In this document: positions 29,401 to 44,400 of the stretch, piece after piece | Numbering within the stretch: the first letter of the stretch is position 1 | Layout: the number at the start of each line of letters is the position of its first letter | Origin: Mytilisepta virgata | Taxonomy: Eukaryota > Mollusca > Bivalvia > Mytilida > Mytilidae | Length of the DNA stretch: 64,000 bases | Reading direction: 5' to 3' | Assembly (NCBI GenBank): GCA_028015205.1 | Contig: CM051516.1 | Location: forward strand, 32,316,230-32,380,229 | Made by a program: the position numbers and the translations under genes | Notes under the pieces: generated by a model | The model's database searches: none | What the model saw: only the letters and a program-made list of their open reading frames with translations | Told to the model about the DNA's origin: nothing

Positions 29401-32400
29401 TATCATAAATTGCTACAATTTTATAAATATATTTTTTTACCACATCTTATGATCAAAATTCACATACCGTCAATACAAAAGTCTCCTTGATATCCTTTCT
29501 TACATCCACCTTCAGGACACATTCCTGTAACCTTATTACATGGACCACTAAGGCAGTGGCATGTTTCTGAACAATCTCCAAACTGATAATCATCACATCC
29601 TACGTAATAAGAAAACATTCTAATTATGACTATTTTTTCCAGAGGAATGTTTGCCCATCGTGCTCATATACACAGATCAGACCGATTTCATTTACAAATT
29701 GTCCTGAAGAAATAGTTGTTCACGTTTACCCGAAAAAGTATCATATAAATATTTGTTCTTTTCCTCGAAACTTTATATTAGTTTTCACAATAGACTTTAT
29801 ATACATCATATACATTTCTGATCACTGCAGAAAAGGCTTAAATGAGGGAGAGAGGTATAAGTCTTTCTTATATCAAGTCAGCTTCCCAAAAACATTCTTC
29901 ATGTAAGAATAAAAAACAGAAGTAAGCTTAAACCCACAATCATGACAACCAATCAATCTTCGGATTTCAGTGTAATTCAAATCTTATTGACAACTCAAAC
30001 TTAACCCTTATCGTTAAGGCACCTTGCATATGGATGTGTTCCTCTGCCTCTCCAAAGTGTGTCGACTGATACATATAGTTGGCAGTTCAACGAATCCCAT
30101 ATTGCTCAACGCTTGCAAGGGAATGACATACACATGTACAAAAAAAATTTTCATTGAAAGCCGTGTCCATTCGACCATACTGTATGTCTCAGTCGACTAA
30201 ATCTGACACAGTACTTCTACTACTATATAATAAATGAAAACGGCTTTTGGGGAACTACACTTACACATGTATGTTGCAGAATAGAGTCAAGTTACGACTG
30301 TACAAATTTACATTTTAATCATTATTTACACAAAAAGCGACATAGTTCTAAGAATTTGGGATTTTGCCATCATATATGTCCATTACAACCTTTCATCACT
30401 TAAAAATAAAACTGTATGCAAAATGGTACCTGTACCTAGTCCTAGATCTAAGGCAGTTTTTCACTTCACAAAATGTATTTTTCCCGACCAGCATTCCCCT
30501 TGGTAGCTTTTCACGACCCATTTGTTGCGATAAGGACTTCAATAAATTAGAATTAATAAACTAGAGGCTCATCTGGATTTAGTTTGCTGAACTAAACAAT
30601 TGACTGGCTGGTGAATGTGGGGATAACAACTGTTGGCTATAAAGAAATGACATAAGAAGATAAATATAACATTTAACTTTTATTTCAAGAAAAATACTAT
30701 TTTATATCATATAACAAAGGAACAGAAATGGATTCTTATAAACATTAATCAATTACAAAAGCTTACTGACTACATATATTACAAACACAAAATAACATTG
30801 ATATATTTATCTAGTGTGAATTTAAATTTCCATATTTATCCAAGTAGATCAATTCAGTGACAAGAAATTTTCCAGAAAATATTCATTACATTAGAAAGCA
30901 TTCCAGACTAACAACAATTTCATTTAATGTATCGCCTTGAGATTTATGATTTTTTTTAGCTGCGGCAGGACGTAATATTAATGGAAATTGTATTCTTTCA
31001 TATGTGTTGTATCTATATGCAAATGACCTTTTGATGTCAATGATTGGTGTCCATAACCTGTCAATATCTTTAGAATAAAGATGACCATATTATTTTCTTG
31101 TGCATGTGCCAATTTTTTCATTAATAAATTTAACCCAAACAATACTTGCCCTTGGTGAATTTGTCTTGTATTCGATCTATGTGTGTGAATTTGTCTTGTA
31201 TTCGATCTATTATACTTTACATGAACTTCCATTTGTCAAACCATCTGTAATCTGTAACTTCAAGGTTAGCAGTAAGATCATATTTCATTCCAACAGCTAA
31301 TACAACTTCCTTTGCAAAATTTGCATATTGTTTATTTGGCAATGATTTTTATCAGTTTGCTTTTATATCTGCTGACATATCTGCTTGAACAGCATCAAGT
31401 GCAATTACCACAGTTTTTTTTGTATTTAAAGTGAAACAGGTTGCTCATTAAACTTTCAATGAAAAGGTCAGTCAAATTTGCAGAATATTCACAGATCTCT
31501 TTTGAAAACAGTAAGATCATCACCAGTGTGGGCAATTTCTCGGAGTCTACTCAGAAACTCAGCAAACTGAACGTCATCCTTTTGTCACATAATCTGAGTC
31601 AATTCATGCACGTAAAAGAGCTCTTGCCAGAGATTTGGAGCAAAGGATGCAATTCCCTTCTGGAGATCATCAAATATCCAACGATCAAATACAGGTTTTA
31701 ATTTTAATTCTCCTATAGCTATCAGACTGACACCATCAAATGTTTTATTGTTTCCTTTTATCCTTTTTAAGCGAAAATCTAATAGGGAAAACATGAGTTT
31801 ACCTACCATTGAAATTTCACCTATCAAAATAATTGATAAGTTTTTATATTACGTCACATGAACGTGATTGGTCTAATCCATTGGCTGTATTTAGAATGCA
31901 TTATGAATAGTTATTCCATTTATATTGTATTCTGCTTTTCCGGTTGGAGTACAAAGCAAAAATCTTATGTCATCTGGATCTTCTATTGCTGACCATAACT
32001 GTCTGTGGAGAGCTTTAAACAATGCTTTTACTACAACTACTTCCAACACCAGCACCTCTAGTCAAAAATTCATACAGTGGGTCTTGTTTAGTTTTAATCC
32101 AAATAATAACATGTTGAAAAAATTCCCTTTGTTTTATATTCAAACACTGAATCAAACTAAAGAACTCATCTTCTCTTATTCTTTCTGCATGGCTTACTAT
32201 CTCAACAGTTCTATTGGCTAATCCTAACTCTTGTCCAATGTCATAATTGCTGTGCTCTGATGGCCGATCTGGGTTAAAATGCACATATTGTTCAGATGCA
32301 ATTGGACCTTCAAAAACATAGGTAAACTCAAAAAATATTTAAGGGATATTTGAAGGAGGGGAAAATCTTATGTTAAACTCTGTTCGGCACTGGAAGGTGG

Positions 32401-35400
32401 ACAGGGTAATTGAATATAATTCTGAAAGAGGATCACCTAAAGACCATTACTGCAAATTTTCGTTGACTTTGTGGTTTCAGAAAAGAATATATTTAAGTGA
32501 ATTTCCCATAAGGCCCTATGTTAAAAACTGTTCTACTCTGGCGACCATCTTGGATAGGAGGTGGGGTCAACAGATAAAATTCTGATAGAGAACCCCCTAA
32601 GGTCCATTGCTGCCAAGTTTTGTTCCAAATGGACAAGTTGTTTCAGACAAGAAGATCTGGAAGTAAATTTTCCATAGGGTCCTATGTTAAACTATGTTCG
32701 GCTCTGGCGGCCATCTTGGATGACAGGCGGGTTTGTCGGATATGATTTTGAAAGAGGACTATTGGCCCAGTAGTTTCAGAGGAGATCTTTAAAAGAAAGT
32801 TTACGACGACGATGGACGACGGACGCCAAGTGATGACAATAGCTCACATGGCCCTTTGGGTGAACCAAAAATAATCTTTCATATACATGTATATAAAAAG
32901 GGAACCATCAGACCCATATAATTGAGACTGGGGTCAAAACCACAAAATAAGGCCATCCAGATGAAAAGATAATATCTTTTGAATGTAGTTAACTTACGTC
33001 TGTCACATTTCGGCTCATTATTTTCGAGTTTCCATCCAAGGTTACATCTGTCAGTGATTATACATACACCATTAAATCGTTCACACTGCTCATTAAAGCA
33101 ACCAGTACAATATTCCGAACAGTCTTTGCCAAAATGTCCTTCTGTACATTCTGAAATATTCAAGAAATTAGAAAGCTTTATAAAAAATGTTTTGATACTT
33201 CTCAGTCTGTATCAAAAACTAATTATGAATATAAGGTTTAATCCACAGAATCATACCTTCCTATCTGTCATGCATAACAATTGATAATGTTATATATTCA
33301 CAAAATTAGCTCACGGCACCTTAACTTGTGGTGAACATATGTGATCAGTGACACAAGTTGTAATACAAAAGAGGCTCGGCTAGTGCACATTTTCTACAAG
33401 AAAAGTTCATATGAATACAATAAAACAACTAGCATCGCATTTAACATATGACTATTATCTTAACTTGAAATTCGGGAAAACATAATACAACAACCATATG
33501 CATATATATGTAGGTATCTCATCAAAGACTAAATCAGTGTTTGGACAAAAAAACATAGATCCCCGCTACCACAAAAAAACATAACAAAACAAACTTTAGG
33601 TCTAAATTCCCCCCAGTGGTTTACTTGGAAAAAAAGTTTTAACAAAAATTTCCGATTTTTCTATTTTAATACAAGTGGCCATTTTGTTGGAATTCCGTAC
33701 AATTTTCAAATGCAACCCGATAACTATTCCTTCAAGGTTTCTTCCCAACAAACCCAGTCTGTTTTAAAGGAAAGTTTACGCCGGTTGAAGACGACGGATT
33801 TCTGAGGAAGCCAATTAATGATTAATGACAATAGCTCTTTGCATCTGATGAGCTAAAGATTTAAGAGTGGTTATGATATATAAAGAACAAGTACTAAAGT
33901 ATTTAAGTGATGTACATAGTTTTTCTTGTTTAATTTTCAATATTACATTAATTATTTTTACAAAATGTTTGTCATTACTCCAATATATTATACTTCTAAA
34001 AAAGCTTCCATTTATAATTTTCAAAGTAACTTGGTAAAAATCCAGCACTTTGAAATCTGTAAGTTTTAGTCCTATTAGACAATTAAAGATTTTTTTTATA
34101 CTGATTAATACTAAACAATTATTGACTTTTCACGAGGTCTACTCATGACTATAAGGCCTTGGCCAGGCATTGGACAACCTCGTCCACATGACTATACAGA
34201 CTTGGTCAGACATTGGTCGACAGAGGTCTAAAGTCAACGTCGTATGTGGCCATGTTTCTACGCGACACTTCGTATAAACATTTTCATAGGCGTAGGTTGA
34301 AATATAAAATATGGTTGTTTGAGAAAATTTCAGAGTCAAAAAGCACATCTACGCTTACTTGTCTACCGTCATATAAAATTTGGACTGGTTAGGATATATA
34401 GAATAGTATTGTTCTAGAATGTTCCATGTAAGACATTTTTCCCTGTTTCCATGGCGATGGCGAGCATTTTGGAAATTCCAGAGATGGTTTGCCCATCTAC
34501 ACTTGTCAAGTAATAATTCCTAAAAGCTTCATTAATGTTTTAATTTTTACATTTTTGATGTTTCCATGGCAATGGTAGCCATGTTTTAAATTCCAAAGTC
34601 AGGCACACAACTTCACATTGTCTTTTACATCCATATCCGAGAACTTATGGACAAAATGTGTGGAATAAAAAAAAGAAACAAGAAAAAAAGTATGCCCCTG
34701 CCCCCACTTGATAATTATGGACAAAGTTGTTTTGTTAGGAATGATGTTTTTAAAAGGAAGTGTGTCTGTAAGGCACAAATGTTTCCTCCGCCTGACCATT
34801 AAAAATTACAAACAATGCAGCTAGTAGGAAAAAAAATGACTAAGTCCAACTTATTTGGTAAAAATAAAAATCCTATGGACATGCACACCTCCATTATGCA
34901 TATGAGCAATGTCAAGAAATACAATGTACCAAAGGATATTCGAAGGAGGGAAACATCTAAACAACTGACAAACTCCGGAGAACAACGAAGACAAGACCAA
35001 AACAATACATGCATTACAATTAAAAACTAAAAATATATGAACAACATGGACCCCACCAAAAAACCGGGGGTAGACTCAGGTGCTCCGGAAGAGTAAGCAG
35101 TCTCTGCTTCTGCTGCCCATGTCAAATCCGATATGAGGAAGGGATAAAATCAATGGAACAAGTCCATTTTCATTTGGGAAACGGTTTTTTCATACCTGTC
35201 AACCAAGTCATGATGACGCCCATAAAACTTTAATAAGGATGACTCCAATTAAGGAGCAACATACCCCTTTTCTATCAGGAGCCGGGCTCTGCACAGGAAG
35301 TCAATGTATATGTCACAAGTTCTGGAATAACTTATGAGTTGTGAAATATTTACTCCATACACCGGCGCTTCTGGAATATTGCCTCTCAAAAATGGTAAGT

Positions 35401-38400
35401 AGACGATTGGAAAGTCATCCCTTATAAACATTCTACAAAATATTAAAGCTGTAGCACTAAAACTGTACGAGAGAAGTTAGCCAGATAAACCATGTTCCCA
35501 TTATGGACCTAGTACGAAAAAATGACTAGGCCCAACTCCCTGTCATTTTGAGAATATTTGATGAAAATCAAAATCCTGTGAACATGCACACCTCCATTAT
35601 GTGTATAAACATCCAACAAAATAGTAAAGCTGTAGCTCTAAAACTGTATGAGGAATTTGCCAGACACACTATGTTCTCATTGTGCAGCTAGTATGAAAAA
35701 ATGACGAAGTCCAACTACCTGTCATTTTGACAATATTTAAAAAAAAATCTAAATCCTGTGGACATGTACATCTCCTTTATGTGTATAAACATCCTACAAA
35801 ATAATAATGCTGTAGCTCCAAAACTGTGGGAGGAGATAGCCGGACAAACCATGTATCTATATCCAGACGGACGAACGGACGAACAAGGGTAAATTAATAT
35901 GTCCGCCGACTGTTCGTCACGGGGGCATAAAAAAACATACAATAACAATATGTCACCCCACTTCATTGATAAGTAGACATAATAAAAGTGTGTTCTTAGT
36001 AGGGGTGTGATATAGGGTATGCGATATAAGGTACGTGACACAGGCTTGCAAAGTCATGTTTAACTCTTTACCGTTTATAACTACCACATATGGTAGTTAT
36101 CGTTGTTTTAGACGTTAACATTTTTATACCGTAAAATTGCAATCAGTTAAATTATGGTATGACCGAAATATTACATATTGTCGGAAAGCTGGGAACGTGG
36201 GCTTTAAGCGGTGTTGAAATTGTCTAAATGTACTTTGACTGAAAATTTATACCAATGCTGATCTGTTGACATCGATTTAAAAAAAAAAATGGTAAAAAGA
36301 CGGTGCAGCGGTAGATTTTTTCTTTTCAAATTAATCTATCGGTATTTACTTTATATGAATGGCACAAGAAAAATTAATTTATATCTGTAAATTCAAATAT
36401 CTTAATTTCTGTTGATTTAGATTTCTAAAATTTGCTTATTTATTCTGTTTTTACTATTAAACCTTTACGTTCGACAATATTTAACTTGTAAAACTAAAAT
36501 TGGCAATTTTGTCATGTTAGGTCCAAAACTATAGGATGTGCAGATCATTTTAGTGCCAAGAATGTAAAGATTGGTAGAGAAATGAATTTACAATAGCCAT
36601 TCGAAGTTGGAGTTTTGTTTGTAAAAAATGCGGAAAATTTATACCCAGCAAAATCGCATTATGGCTGCACCCATGATCACTGGAAACGAAGCATGTGTCT
36701 GTTGAATTGCCACGCACCTGTACTGCCACAGACAAACGGAAGGAAGAAAAAAGTAGCAAATTTCAATTATTTTCAAAAGAAATAAATTTCCGATAATTAT
36801 TATTATAAGTTTGAAAGTTCGCCGCTCGTGATTTTTAAAAAACCTTTCACATTTGATTTTATTTGAAAGGAGGGGGATTGGGTGCAGGGCGGGGATGAAA
36901 TTATATGGGTGGTGAAAGAAAAGGGTATCATTGAATATCACCTGGAATGAAATATAAGTGTATTGCTCCCTCTCCATAAAAATCCACTGGTTCTAAATCT
37001 CACCAAAGCCTGGTTTTCTCAGTGTCCTCACAGTTGAAAACAAACAAGCGTAGTTTTGAATATTGTGATGCTAATTCTCACGTGCACTCTGTCATAATTT
37101 AACACTTATTTAATAGTAAAAAACCAATTTCCAAATTCAAGCTGTATAGTATGATCTTTTTAAACATATTTTATGCAAATGTATATATTTATTACATAAA
37201 ACCTGAAATTTTTAAATGCTTGATCCTTAGCTTCTTTCCTTTGAAAAACTACACCCCCCCCCCCCCCCACCCTTTTCATAAATATAAGAAATATTACTTT
37301 TACAGGCATAGTTAGTAGAAAACTTGTAATCAATGAAAATATTTTTTCCTCTAGATGTAGTGAGTTTGCTATCCTGTTCAATAAAAAAAAAAAAAAAAAA
37401 CTATACTTGAAGAAAGAAGGGATATGGTGGATATCAGTTGTTGGCACGAACCTCTGGTATTATTAGTGTTCACTGGCACATTTAAATTAAATTAGTCAAT
37501 TAGAAAATATTCATTTGGGTAGTAACACTGATTTATACATGGCATGACTAATGACCATTCTTCAATAAATATAAAAAATGAATTTGATTAAACAAGTTAT
37601 GTTTGACATATATTTTGATATGATTTAAATTTTGCTAGATTTTGGTATTTTTAAAATTTGTAGGAAAGGTTGAACTTGAAGTACAGGTTCTTATAGAAAC
37701 AATATTGCAGCATGTCAAATGATGAACATACATGTATGTTCATTGTTTTATTGATAGGAGTTTATGCCGCTCTCAGTACATTTGACTATATTGTGAGGGA
37801 TAGTTTTTGTTGGCAGATGAAGCCAGAAAATCATCTACCTACATATGTGTGGCAAGGAAATTGGCAATCCTTGTCAATGTAGATTTGAGTCAAACACATT
37901 TTACCACAAGATGCGTTCAAACTCACAAACTCAGTGTTAATAATGGTTAATAATTAAACAAACTACCGGTACCTATACTGCTCAGCTAATGTGCACCCTC
38001 CCCCAGTACGTCTATTGAGCGAGCCTAAAATAAACTTCAAAAAGCTACATATTGTTTTTAATGAATGAAACTGGATATGTTGTAAATGAACTAAGATACG
38101 TTGTAACTCTGAAAAAGGACAGATAATTGTATAAATAAATTGAAGCTTATTTTTCACTCTTTTTTAGGTATTATTTTTGGATTTTTGGGGTAACAGATTT
38201 CTGCTTAGATGGAAGGACAAGTTATCATAAGACAAGGAATAAATTCCTTTCTCAGTATGAACAACTTACAACCTCGTGATGATTTATTAGAATTTTACTC
38301 ATATTCCTTATGACTGACTTCTTAAGGGCATACGATACAGTTACAGGGGAGATAATCGCGTCGCTAACGTCCAACAAGAACTTTTCGCGGAACATTTTCC

Positions 38401-41400
38401 TTTTCCCGCAACATCGCTAATTCGGACGTCTCCTTTTCGCGGAAAATAACGATACGTCATAAAACGGTTCACACAGAGAGGGAAATAAGTGGACAAAAAA
38501 AAAAACACGATCAGGAACACCAAAAAGGCGACAGTCAAACGACAAACAACACAAAATACTAAAAAGTACACACAGAAACGAGTAGCAGGAACCCCACCAA
38601 AACTAAAGGATGGCGTTTTAATGGGTTTCATGGCGGAAAGTTTTCCCTTTTAGAATAGGTAGATTCCGATACATTGACATCTATATTTATAGTTCATGTA
38701 GTTGTAAAATCCCTTAGTTCAAATGTTGCATGAATATTGTGAGGAACTTCCATGTATCAAGAAGATACCTTTACAATTTTGTACATCATTTAATAAAAAT
38801 GAAATTACAGAATTAATTTCTCGGACTTCCTAACTTATGGTGATTTGCTTTTTTCAAAAGAGAGTAAAAATACTTACTTGGACATATATATGCTGAGAAA
38901 CGATAGCCATATACGTTTAAATACATGTACATGTATTGCTTTGGATAGAAACAGAAGTTCAATAATCGGCGAAAATTGTCAGTATCTCCAGATATATATG
39001 GAAAAAACAATCTTATAAATATAATTTTACAGAGGCAACGCAATCCACAGCATTATTTCCCATTGGTGACAGGACATTTAACACAAAAGATGAAATAAGC
39101 AAAATTGTTGTAAAACATATAATTTGATCAGGAATTCTTTTCAAAGAGAGTGATTCTAAGCCTTTTATTCATACACGTGGGAATCGGGACCACACGAGTA
39201 TCCGTTTTGCGTTATGGTGGCACGTCATTTCCCGCCTAAAATCAACAGCTGTACAATGCCTAAAAATTCGACAGTTTTTTTCAAAATATCTAAAAAATGA
39301 GATCATGGACCCCTTAATTTCGAAACTGCATTCGATAGCAAATTATAAGGACAACATTATGTGATTTTTAGATTAAATTATCAATAGCAGATTTTTTTTA
39401 ATATACTGATGTATCGTGCCAAAATTCAAAGTTTTTGGTAATATATCACATATTTTGAAAAAATGAAAATATGTTGTATCACAAAATCGTCTAAATTTTA
39501 TTTATCAGAAGAGAAGAGATATTCGTTTTCTTTATGCAAAAAACCCGATGAATTTATCTTTTAAAACAAGAAAGTACTTGATTTTTATCGAAATAGGTGA
39601 AAAGACGATATTTGCACAATCTTAGTAAAAATCCCGGAAATTGAACCTTAAATATCTCAAAAAGTAGCATATGAAGGTGTAATTTTCTTTGTATTTTTAG
39701 AAAGATCGGTGAAAAAACTACCAATATGCAAAATCTCAAAGAAAAATCAATAGTAGATCGAAACTGTATTGTATGCCCTTAAGCAAACTGGGACATATTG
39801 CTACGTGTAGCAATCTTGTTTTGATTAAAGGGATACATATCCGACTGCGTAACCAATGTGATATAACAGAAACTTATTTAATATATTCAATTACAATGTT
39901 CACACATTAATACAGTACAAGCACAAGCAAACATCTAACTGAGATTCACATTTAACAGTAGTATATATGTTGATACGATGAAATCATATTTAGGAACCAG
40001 TCTTGTGTGTTTTGTCTTTCAAGGTTGAAATTTTTGTAATTTCTGTTGTTCTTTTCTTTTTCAGTATGGTATTAATACATGGAGTAGTGTGAAATTTCAA
40101 CAAAATCTTTACAAACTAAATTATATGCAACATACTGGTAGTTCAGTGACAATGATATGTTTGAATTACAATTGCATATGCAATGGACTGCTTTCAAGAT
40201 ATATTTTGAAATAAAACATCCAAAATTTGTTTACATTTGTTTTAATTTAAAATGAGTTTATTTAGTTCCAAAATGTTAAATCAATGAAAAAGTTTAAATG
40301 TGCACTTGTTAGAGTTTTTAATAAACATTAATCTTTGGACAAAGAACATTCTAAGAGATACAGGGGAATTTATATATCATCAATAGGCAAAACACTGATA
40401 AACACTTCACTTATTACATACATAATAAACTGAACACATGTATGTCTCTTCTTCAGTCAACTTTCCCATATGAAGTACCAAATACATGTATTGGTGTGTA
40501 AATTTCACTAACCACAAATTTGAACATTAACAATCAATGCCAAAAGTTTTTGAAAAGAATCAAAACATTATTTCAGCTCTTGAGTCTGATTTGTATGCAA
40601 ATGACATATACTGCTGCAACATGTTCTACATCAAATCAAATAGCCTTAACTGACCATAAAGATTCGTGGCTAACTGTGACTAGAAAGTTTCGGGAAGCTA
40701 CTTTTGTCATTGTCTCACTATAAAATAAAGAATCATTTACATTAAAAAAAAAGGAACAATAGTGGTGTTCATAGAGGAGTGTTAATGTTTTATATTTCTT
40801 TTTGTGTATTCAATTTGTCTGTCAGATGATGCATTCTTTTTTCAATGATACAAAAATCCTTTGAACCAGTATAGATATGTATGTTTGGATAAGGATATAT
40901 CATAGAACATTTTATTTCACCCTTGGTTGCTAGGGAATAAATTCAGTTGCTAAGGAAAGATATTAGAATTTTTAATGTCTGTATTATTTATTCAGGCTTA
41001 ATTCAAAACAGGTTGAAGGTGGGATATGGTATGAAAATTTCCAAAAATATAGATCATGTTGTAAATTACCAGAATCTCCGCTGTGAGCGAATGAACATGG
41101 TTGCTTAGTAGCATTATGATTAATAAGGTTAACATGCTATTTTTTAGTTGGTAGAAATGATTTTTACCTGCGAATGTCTAAGATTACTCTAAATTTTATC
41201 AATTGGACTTGCAGAAATTATTTCATGACAAATATATATATCAGTAGAGATGTCACACGGTTGGTTGCTAGGGAATGTCATTGGTTGCTAAGGAAAAAAT
41301 CAACATTTCCTCCATAAATTTGAAGGAGTTGGTCAGGGTAATTAAATAATTTATATTAGGTTGACATCTCATTTTCAAATTTGAACATTTTAGAAAAAAT

Positions 41401-44400
41401 ATATGGAATTACAATTTTTTTTGACAAATTCTCATGGTTGCCTAGTAACAAAAATCTTTTGCACAAAATTTCTACAACAATTCAACTGTTTCTTAAAGTT
41501 CGAGATATGCTTCAATTTATTTTACCATTAACAGATCCTATTTTTACTTTGGACAAAAAATAACCCTCTGCACATTTTAATTTTGCTAAAAATGTATTAA
41601 AATTCATGTTGTTAGTGAACTTTGATTGGTTACCATAGCAACAGTTGCCAAGGATATCAAATAATACATTTGCAAAATTGAAGCTTTTACATTGAATACA
41701 ATAAATGTTTTTATCTTTGAAAATGATTTTTTTCTGTGTGGTCAATTGTACAAACCTAATTTTGCATGATTTTTGGACAAAGAAGTTAAAGAGTTAATGC
41801 ATCTTAAAAATGTATGTATTTTACTCTTCATATAAGATTTCCTTACCTTGGTTACATAAATTTCCTTTATATCCTTTCTTACATCCACCCTCAGGACACT
41901 TCCCTGTATATTTATCGCATGTGGCATTATAGCAATGGCATGTCTCTACACAGTTGTACCCAAACCGATAATCATCACATTCTATAAAAAAAAAAAAACA
42001 ATTTCTTTATGTGGTGGATATTTTCAGACACCAGCTATCAGCTCTTTTAACTGTAAACCAATTTCAGCTCATCTGAGCAATTATAGGTAAATCACCTTCT
42101 CAACCATTTTTTTTAATTTTGCACCATTTTTTTTCTCTTCAAAACTTTATGGCAAAATCAAAGGTCGGATGGTTTCTGTTTCATTTTATCTTACTTAATT
42201 TCTTATTTGGTATCTGAAATTATTTTATCATCACATAGACGTTACTCCTGTTGGACCTGGAAAGTATCATCATTAGCATTCATTTTCTCATCACACCGCT
42301 CATTTGATTTTAATATTGATAGCCCATATTGGTCTTAATTCGTGTTTTTTGTCTTGATTTTTTCACCAGAATAAATTCAAAAGGGTCGAATCATAAGCTA
42401 TCATTCAAACTGAGATTATGTAGCCAACACACTTTGAACTTGTTCATCAAAATGAAACAATGCAGTTTAAAATAAGCCTTTTCATAGTTGAAAATAAGAA
42501 ATTATAATTCTATCAAGCTTCAACCGTGTTTGTGATTCCAGCTTATTTGGAAGTAATTCATCATACAGAAATAACGCAATATGAAACAAGTAAACCTGTA
42601 TAAGTAAATTGATCCTTAAATCTCCAAAACAAGAGCAGTTACTCCCTTTTATGGTACCTTTCCAAAAAATAGTCAAAAAAAACTTTTAAAACACGTTTAA
42701 ATATAAATCCCAAACTATGCGATGTGTACCCCATGTGTCTGATTTCCATAATCAAGTTCATCTTATCTGATATTGTTGTCAAGGGCTGGATTTAACAAAC
42801 AAGCACAAACCTCTGAATAAATTAAAGTTTGAGATCTTTCCCCAGGTGACTGTGTCTTCAGTAGACTAGAATTGACGGCCTAGAAAACTGAGTGTTTAAA
42901 TTTCAAAACTTTAATTTTATACACAAATGAAAAAAACTACATACAAGATTTACAAACTACCGACAAAAAATCCATGATTTTAATACGGGTAGATCCTTTA
43001 TGCCAAACTTTTTGCCACAAGCGACAGACTAAACAAAATAGATTATTCTTGGGAAACAGAATATTTTTTAAAAGTAGTTAAAAGAATAATAAACAAGTTC
43101 TTAGGCATGGATCTTTTCTGAAAAAAAAAATGTTTGATTCCAGATTCTTTGGAAAAAAATCAGTTGATTCAGAAATAAAGCAAAAAATATTGTTTGATTG
43201 TGGTTATGATTACACAAATTAGATTATTCTCGGCATACTCGAGAAAAAAGAATATTTTTTAAAATGTAAATAAAAGAATAATAAACAAGTTCTTAGGCAT
43301 AATTAACAAAAGTCAAAAACAAGATACATTGTAATGGAAATTAATCTATGTTTTACGGTCACAAATAAAATTTCCAAGATAAAAATGGCTCTGTTTGAGT
43401 ATTCTCAAATTAGTTATGAATAAAAAAAAATGAACAGTTAATACAGAGATATGTCTCGGCTGTCTGCAGAAAATTCTAAAAAGACAATCCGATGAACAGC
43501 AACACTGCTAATTTAAATTAACTGAAAGTGGAGGGACCACGACTTAGGCAAGGCCTCGAAATGGTCGCCAAACTGAGATGAACTGATAGTAATGCAATGT
43601 TATAGAAAATATCATTGATCTATCACAAGTAGTTCCTATCAAACTAACTTAAACAGAAAACTTAATTTTCAAAATTGCTAATTAATTGAAAGTGACTGGA
43701 TCATGACCTAGGGAGCAGGTCCTCGAAATGGTCAACAAACTGAGATGCACTGATATTAATGCAACTTTATAGAAAATATCATTGTTCTACCACAAGTAGT
43801 TCCTTTCTGTCTACTTTTTCTTGGGCTGAAATGTCAACAGGTCTCATACTCAAATTTCCAGAATTTCCGTACCTTTATTACATAAATTTCCATGATATCC
43901 TTTCTTACATTCACCACCAGGACACATTCCTGTAGATTTATCACATGGGGCACTCAAACAGTGGCATGTCTCCATACAATTATCACCAAACTGATAATCA
44001 TCACATTCTATAAAAAAAAAAATACAAATTAAACATCAATAGATTTTTGAAATGTATATCCCTCTCCTGCTCATAACCATAACTGATATATATCATAAAC
44101 AAATTTCTCATCGATATACATGTGGTTTTTTTATTATTGCAGATTTTAAACATAAAAAACTTTATTGTTCAATTGAAAATGCATAAAGAAAATTAATTTG
44201 AAATTCACGTACTTTTCTCCTATAATGTTACTAGGGAAATAAATTATCCCTTTCCCGTCTCCTTGGACTCATTAATCAATTTAATAAATCTTTGTATTTT
44301 GTTACCCCCGCACTTCGAAGAAGTTCGGGGACATTGTTATCACCCTGCCCGTTTGTCCTGTCCATCATATTTTCTTGTGACCTAAACTCCTCGTTCATTT

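Noticed and set aside
31925..32221. 98-codon plus-strand frame
   Set aside because: It is the antisense of the PIF1-like helicase remnant.
36550..36977. Two overlapping minus-strand frames of 69 and 112 codons
   Set aside because: No domain, cysteine pattern or splice site consistent with the host gene.
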